A DNA stretch of 62,000 nucleotides, taken from NCBI GenBank assembly GCA_002633005.1, contig NMRA01000082.1, positions 1-62,000 on the forward strand, given 5' to 3'. This document shows, piece by piece, positions 56,591 to 62,000 of the stretch (its first letter is position 1; each line of letters opens with the position of its first letter). Source of the stretch: Phoronis australis (Eukaryota; Phoronida; Phoronidae). The translations under genes were made by a program, and so were the position numbers. The notes below the pieces were generated by a model. The model did not search any database, was not told the origin of the DNA, and saw only the letters and a program-made list of their open reading frames with translations.

Positions 56591-56626
56591 TGTTGACAAA
56601 ATTTGTTTCAACAAATTTCGTCAACA
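56591..56626. repeat. 17-bp inverted repeat
   Basis: TGTTGACAAAATTTGTT and AACAAATTTCGTCAACA pair with one mismatch around a 2-base centre. It lies 48 bases past the stop of the sulfatase gene (on its 3' side); could be a foldback relic. Confidence 0.65.
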
Positions 56627-56673
56627 GTGTGCATGTTTGAGGCTTTACATTGTGAATTCGAGTGCTTGACTAC

Positions 56674-57785
56674 CTAGGAGTCAAGGCAATCCACCATGAA
56701 CGTTCTGAACGTAAATGGATTTCCTTGTATAGACAATTCCCGCCAAAAAAGGGCGACAATGAAATTTCTCTCTTTTAACATTATTTTTCGAAATGTTACT
56801 TCGCTAGTTGTAACCTTATAGTCAAAATCCTTCGAATTCCCTTGTATCACTTCCAAAATAGAGTTTCTCATTTTAAGAGTATATGTCTCACCGGAATCGT
56901 AAAAGTAAAACACTGCTGTTTCACGCGTTTTACCGCATGATTCGGCATTAAACAGTCGTGGAAACACGTTAAGGAGGTATTTCATTGGCGTTGTCTTAAT
57001 TCTTTTAATTCTAGCCTTTTTCGATGGTTTTATAGTGATAGTCCCGCTCTCCTCCAACATGGACGTTAGGTAATAATTTCGTCCAGTTACGCTTGTCTGT
57101 TGCGAAGCCAGTGCCTTCATGGCTCTCTGTCGTATGTTTCCCGCCTGATGCTTGTCTTTTTGGTCGTTCGAGGTTAAAACAAATGAAGTCAATTCTAACG
57201 CCCACTGAGGGTCCCTGTTAAAGAGCGCTCTTTCAGCCGCCATAAGTAGTTTTGCATTTCCGAGAAGTTCGACCATCCTCTCACCACGCTGTTCATTCGA
57301 TAGCGGATTTAAGTCCTCTGGACGTCCACTGAACCACCCGAGATAGGAACTGAACACACCTCGGACCGACCATGGGACTGTACCATAGATTTGTCGAAGA
57401 TGGATATCGTTCTTCAGTGTGGAAGGTAGTTTTATACGCTCCACTATTTCATCCGGTGTCAGTCCTTTGTTGATGTACCGCAGCGTTTGATCGTGAATGA
57501 ACTGGATGGCGTCACGATATTTGGTGAGAATAGAATACACACCATGTCGTCCGCTTATTGGTTGCGTGTGACTCGGCACGAGGTGAACCGGATTCAGCGC
57601 CCTCATCTTGTCTAAAGACGCTACCCAGTGAGTGAGATCTCGTGCGACGGAGCCCCGTATAGCGTAAAGGTTTGGGAATGCTCGATAATAATTGTCACCA
57701 CATAACAGCGTTTGTTTACTGGGAATCCAGACCGCCATTTGATCCTCTGTCTCTCCTGGGATGTGAATGAGTTTTAGAGGCAGAC
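56674..57785 (-). CDS. Alkyl sulfatase last exon
   Basis: Acceptor TTCTCAG before 57785; stop TAG at 56674-56676. It carries HIPGETEDQMAVWIP (metal-site Glu region), LLCGDNYYRAFPNLYAIRG, SHTQPISGRHGVY (His ligand region), the dimerisation domain and the SCP2-like end (MLEESGTITI to DCLDS). Where bacterial SdsA1 has a bridging Glu in 'AEN', this protein has 'GDN'; whether that is usual in animals needs an alignment. Confidence 0.9.
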
Positions 57786-60699
57786 CTGAGAAAAGTCAAT
57801 CGAGTCTACAAGTTAAAATACAGACACCGGTATTCTGACTATGCTTTAGAGAAAGAGCGTATTGCTAATTTTACCCTGTAGAAGCTCAATAGTTTCAATT
57901 TCCCAGGAATTGAAGCTTTTTCAGTAGAAATATATCAAAATGGCTACGCTACAGCTGTACCATGAACTAGACGTGAGAATTTCATGGCTGTGTCTATTTT
58001 AACGAATGTCTCTTGTAATGTTTAAGTAACGCAATGAAGACACGATTCTGTGTACGTTGGCAGATCTGCCAATATACATGTACACGAAAACACTAGCTGT
58101 CATAAATCGTGAAATTGTACTAGCCAATTGTGTCATCGTGTTATTTGTGACTTTTGGGCTTTTAGGGAAATACATGTTGGAGGTATGGCTTCAATTAGGT
58201 GTGTATAGAGTTTAACTTACCCGCTATGATAACATCTCTCTGATCACCGACCAGAAACTTGTTGGGAGAAAGGAAACCAATGGAGGAGTCGCCGTTGAAC
58301 TTCAAATTTAGCCCAATGCCAGAATCGGAAGTGGACGGTAAGAAGGTCCCAAATTGACGCATTGCGCGTATAAAGGTTATTTCCCCTTGTTGAAGAGTGG
58401 TTTTACGAAGATTCTCTGGAAATGTGTGGTAGGCCCATACGTCAGGATAACTCTCTCGATCTTCTGGGTCGTTGACAAACGCCTAGTAAACCAAAAGGTA
58501 AACATGCAAACTAACTTGAGCTGGTTCCGCAATCCCAGTTGGAGAGCATGTTCTTAAACTTAATTTTAGGAGAATGCGTGAATGTTTGGTAGGCTACCAC
58601 TGTGTACAGTTGTGGCATCCAGAGAAGGAACTGCCGTTAATGTACCGTATATGACAATTCTGAAGTAAGCACTGAACTTTGTTTATTATTATATAGCAAT
58701 AGTAAAGGAACTGCAACAACTTAAATTTTAGACAGTGATCGCCGTCTCTAGTTGACCTACAGAAGGTGAAGCTCCTGTTGGTTCTTCATACGCCGGAAGC
58801 TTTTTTGAGAATTATTCCTCAAACTGATAAAATACAAAAGTCACGTTGTTAAATATGTAAGTAAGTTTTGCGCATAGAAGGACACATTAGTTGGCCGTCG
58901 ATGTCTTCAATTCTTTCCAGTTGAAACAAAAATCCCGTTATCAAACTTTTTATTCGATAAGTCCTTCGTTCAGGTCCCAAAACCGGAAAATGGCCTTTTT
59001 TAACACTGCGCATGACAGGTGGTATGACATTATGTCCCCAGGCGTGCGCTGTGTAAAAATAGCCAGTTTCCGATTTTTCGAAGTGAACGAAGGACTGCTT
59101 GAAGTAAAAGTTTAATAACGGGAGTATTTGTAGCTGGAAGGAATTAAAGACATCGATGCCACCCTAAGTTGTCCCTCAACATGTATGCGTATAAGGTACG
59201 TACATGTATAACAACTGGACTTTGATGTTAAAATCAGTGTGAGGCATAATTCGCCCAAAACCTTCCGGCGTATATGCGCATAGGAGTTTCAGCGTCTCTA
59301 CTGGCCAGCTAGAGATGATGTTCTCAGTGTACTTAAATCTATTATGTACCTGCTTTTTACTAATAAGATTGCGGGCTGGGGAACTCGGACTATAACTGGT
59401 TGAAGTCGTTATGGTCTAGCAAACTTCTACAGTGTGACGTGTCTCTCTCTAATTGCGAGTGTGAAATCGAAGATAGACTCACCATAGAACCGTGTACATG
59501 ATCGGCGTGGCTATGTGTGTAGACGATCGCCTTCACATGACTGTTGGTCACATTACGCAAGGCACGGTAGGCCTGACGTGCCGCCTCCATACTCTCAGTT
59601 ACGTCAACGATGATAGCGCCATCTGGTGCCTCTATGAGAATGGTGTTGGTTAATGCGTAACCAGTGGCAACAAAGACACCGTCTGTGACCTAGGTAGATA
59701 TGATAGATGATACTTTCCCACAGGTTTGGTAAAACGCTTGTTTGCTAAGTTTTTTTCATTTAATGGTGGTCGTGGCAGTAGCACTGCGGCGTCAGGCTGT
59801 GTTGTAGAGAGCAACCTGCTTCTTTGTTTAGCACAATGGAGTAGATAACGCATCTCGAATTTTTTACTAGTCTCATCATAAACTCCTGCGTCCGCCAACA
59901 ATTTACTGTGATTCTTGGTGTTATTGCATTTTCACGAGCAGCGAATTGGAAAAAATTACTCAGTGCTAGACTTCAACGTTGCATAAAGCATAAAAGTGGG
60001 GTTATAGTTTGTGAATGTATTCCAAATTCTTGATATTCACCGTTTCGTTAAATAATAAATTATGTATAAATATTTGTTATTGAGCATTTTCACTTTCTTA
60101 CATTGACTCAATGAGTAGATATCAGCCTCAAAACGGGTTCTTAAGTGCGACATCTAGCAGTTGTCAATGAACTTGCATGGGCAAAATTTTATTTCGAGGT
60201 TTCCAAAAAATAAGATTAATTGTGTCAGCCAAGGAATAATAGTAAGCAAAATAGTTTAAGTAAACACAATTAATGCCAAGTGGCCGGATATTTATAAAGA
60301 ACTTGAACTAAACTATAAACATATACAATTGCTTTACAAAAGGTACCCCCATTGATTACATGTATGTTAGTTTGTGATCACCTTTAAAGCAGAGTAAAGG
60401 TAAGGTGTGTCTTCACTGGTCGAGGCATCTGTTAAATATCTACCGTCGTCACTCATTTCATGAGGAATCGTCTGCAACGCCTCTTACCTTTAGGACTCGA
60501 GGATCACTGCGAATTGTATTTGGAATGGAACCAATTTCTGCCTGTCCTGTATGGTCAACGTTGGTGGATTGGTAGTTTCGCGCCGGGTTCTTTTCGCCAC
60601 CCCATAATTGATTTCCAGCAACAGAGGCCGCTACCAACACAACGCAGCACGTGACCCAGGGTATGAACTTTACCAAACGTGAAGTCTGCTTATGAGCAT
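56674..60699 (-). CDS. MBL-fold alkyl sulfatase (four exons visible, 5' end missing)
   Basis: About 597 codons across exons 60699-60488, 59689-59483, 58482-58221 and 57785-56674, all with GT-AG ends and compatible phases (1, 0, 0, 1). The family hydrolyses alkyl sulfate esters, using two zinc ions held by a metallo-beta-lactamase HxHxDH motif, here THSHADH. Order: signal-anchor segment, MBL domain, alkyl-sulfatase dimerisation domain (WSVRGVFSSYLGWFSGRPED), SCP2-like C-terminal domain. The length fits SdsA1/BDS1-type enzymes (about 600-660). The hydrophobic segment near the N-terminus predicts a type II membrane or secretory form. The first exon with the start codon is not identified; an in-frame ATG at 60781 exists but lies before a strong acceptor. 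Animal GT-AG introns argue against bacterial contamination. Confidence 0.9.
58221..58482 (-). CDS. Alkyl sulfatase exon
   Basis: 262 bp, acceptor TTTACTAG, donor GTAAGT. It encodes AFVNDPEDRESYPDVWAYHT through KFLVGDQRDVIIAG, the stretch after HxHxDH in the MBL domain, including FIRAMRQFGTFLP. Enters in phase 0 and leaves in phase 1. Confidence 0.9.
59483..59689 (-). CDS. Alkyl sulfatase exon with HxHxDH zinc motif
   Basis: 207 bp (69 codons), acceptor CTACCTAG, donor GTGAGT. It encodes VTDGVFVATGYALTNTILIE, PDGAIIVDVTESMEAARQAY and VKAIVYTHSHADHVHGSM, the start of the metallo-beta-lactamase fold with zinc ligands His, His, Asp and His. Confidence 0.92.
60488..60699 (-). CDS. Alkyl sulfatase exon with N-terminal membrane anchor
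   Basis: 212 bp, acceptor TTTGTTGCAG, donor GTAAGA. It reads AHKQTSRLVKFIPWVTCCVV, LVAASVAGNQLWGGEK to SIPNTIRSDPRVLK. One hydrophobic span (about 19 residues) with positive charges before it suggests a signal anchor. Joins in phase 0 to VTDGVF in the next exon. Confidence 0.75.
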
Positions 60700-61585
60700 C
60701 TGCAACAAAGAATACGTATAAAGTATTGTTTTTTATGTTTTCTAGTGGTGTTGCTTTGGCCCTTGTAAAACGATCCTGCAAAATGTAGGAATGTATTTTT
60801 GATATACCCTACGTATATGCATTTTAGGCGAATTAGTGATAACATTATGAAAGAACATTTTAATGAGTAAACAATCATAAAAACCATTTTAATCAAGGCC
60901 ACAGGCACCGTTTTCTAATTTTTAATATTTAAATTTACTAATCCCAATAAGTTCCGAAGCGTTTTCTTAAGTCTGTGAGAGTTTTTATGTTCTTGTTGGA
61001 AACAAAATCAAGTACTGTTACGGTAAGGAATATGATGAGACCGCTTTAATGGGATTTGGTTTAATACAGTTTATTTGTTTGTTGACAGCTAAATAGCTAC
61101 TGAGGAAATGCTCTTGATAAAGGGGAACGTTCCAAAGGCCGTAGATGCGAGAAAGTTGCAAAAAAACGTGCAATCAAAATATCGCGCACATGTTAAACAC
61201 CTCCGATGGATAATTTTACACTACTGAAATTGCCGAGGTTTCAGTTCCCGGATGAAACCAGGCACTGCACCACCAAAAGGGCTTATTCCTTTGCTACGCT
61301 TTAAACTTTTTTTTTTCTAAAGTGATATATATTTATTGAAGAATACACAGAACATACAAAGAAATAATAACAAACCCAGAAACCGCGAAGCATTATATCT
61401 GGGTTGAGGAAAAGACAACATCTGGATCTGTACAATGCTATTTTGATAGGCATGCAATATGGTAGCCATAGATGTGTATTTTTTTAAATTTCTGATCCCA
61501 TCGTTATTGGACTACCGGTGTATTTGTGGATAAATATGCGTATACGTGGCACTTGTGTACAGTTTGCGTCGTTGGTGCTACATTG
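60700..61585. other. No recognised gene; region upstream of the sulfatase exons
   Basis: The missing first exon could lie here or beyond the window; none is convincing. 61085-61300 contains mixed repeat-like sequence. Confidence 0.4.
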
Positions 61586-61617
61586 TATTTATATTTATAT
61601 TTATATTTATATTTTAT
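61586..61617. repeat. (TATTTA)n microsatellite
   Basis: About five units of the hexamer. Confidence 0.9.
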
Positions 61618-61639
61618 AGAGTATGAAGAATTGTATTGA

Positions 61640-62000
61640 GCGGCTGACGTTCCACCCTGTCTTCGTCCCAAGTTTCGTGTAACTTGTCAACATGTTTGCA
61701 AATATGTAAATAGATGTTAATTTTGATCGGGGTAACTGAAAAGTGTTTATTTTCTTTTTGTCTGAAGTACAGGAGTGGATCTCAAATTTCCCCTATCACC
61801 TTACATTCGATAGGCAGCATATCAGTCGCCATTGCGCAGATCCCTTCACAAAAACTGTTGATTGAAACAGACGCGCTGCATTTCCAGTGCTAACCTCATG
61901 TTTATGACCAGACATCCCCATACTGTGTGCTGGTGATCGTGGGCGCTTGCGTTGAGGAATTGCGGCAGGTAACTTTCTAATAATAGATAGTACGTGTGCG
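61640..62000. repeat. Dispersed repeat A+B, running off the window
   Basis: 61645-61755 matches 29545-29650 and 61755-62000 matches 34346-34625, joined here in one unit. The minus-strand reading SMGMSGHKHEVSTGNAARLF parallels the ORF at 34378-34587. Confidence 0.75.

Noticed and set aside
56674-60699. Bacterial origin of the alkyl sulfatase
   Set aside because: Clear GT-AG introns, animal-like GDN variant and surrounding animal repeats; not contamination.

Overview
The window is nuclear DNA from an invertebrate animal, probably a marine protostome such as a lophotrochozoan, though the clade cannot be fixed from sequence alone. The evidence is GT-AG introns, phase-1 fibronectin type III (FN3) exons, a neuropeptide-type rhodopsin-like GPCR, an animal-type alkyl sulfatase with four visible exons, AT-rich gene-poor intergenic DNA, and many decayed animal transposons (Kolobok, Ty3/Gypsy, Ty1/copia, LINEs, tRNA-derived SINEs). 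There is no bacterial operon, CRISPR array or rRNA.

Left part (1-27 kb). A Kolobok-like DNA transposon (1174-2874, TTAA target duplication, about 158-bp inverted ends) carries a THAP ORF on + and an opposing ORF on - with a P2X7-tail-like cysteine domain. From about 4.3 to 26.9 kb runs one minus-strand gene made of phase 1-1 FN3 exons (26841-26584, 17672-17421, 14673-14419, 5335-5078 and a near-identical 4621-4364). Its introns hold a decayed full-length Ty3/Gypsy element (8438-12600), foldback repeats, a second Kolobok end (14725), minisatellites, a LINE fragment (about 19.1-20.1 kb) and a broken zinc-finger/DDE-like gene (22333-24160).

Middle part (27-44 kb). This is a transposon graveyard: a second THAP plus P2X7-tail-like element (27172-28590), SINE-like tRNA heads, LINE ORF1, endonuclease and RT pieces, PHD-finger-like ORFs, and two histone-type 3' stem-loops (36723-36738, 36780-36795) with no histone gene nearby.

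Right part (44-62 kb). An intact intronless peptide GPCR of DMSR/myosuppressin-receptor type (44841-46031) is followed by an inverted copy (51135-53465) and a partial direct copy (54065-54620) of the second THAP element, a copia fragment (54911-55270) and a LINE 3' end (55690-56135). A minus-strand MBL-fold alkyl sulfatase gene (56674-60699) has four exons visible; its first exon is probably missing. The window ends in a repeat also found at 29.6 and 34.4 kb.

Four single-N positions (4823, 17990, 40211, 49731) each lie inside or between repeats. At three of them the two sides are near-identical direct repeats of about 0.7-1.2 kb, which looks like unmerged allelic contig ends rather than biology, so one of the two FN3 exons at 4.4/5.1 kb is probably artefactual. 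The most interesting biological pattern is the repeated pairing of a THAP ORF with an opposing P2X7-tail-like ORF in at least two transposon families.
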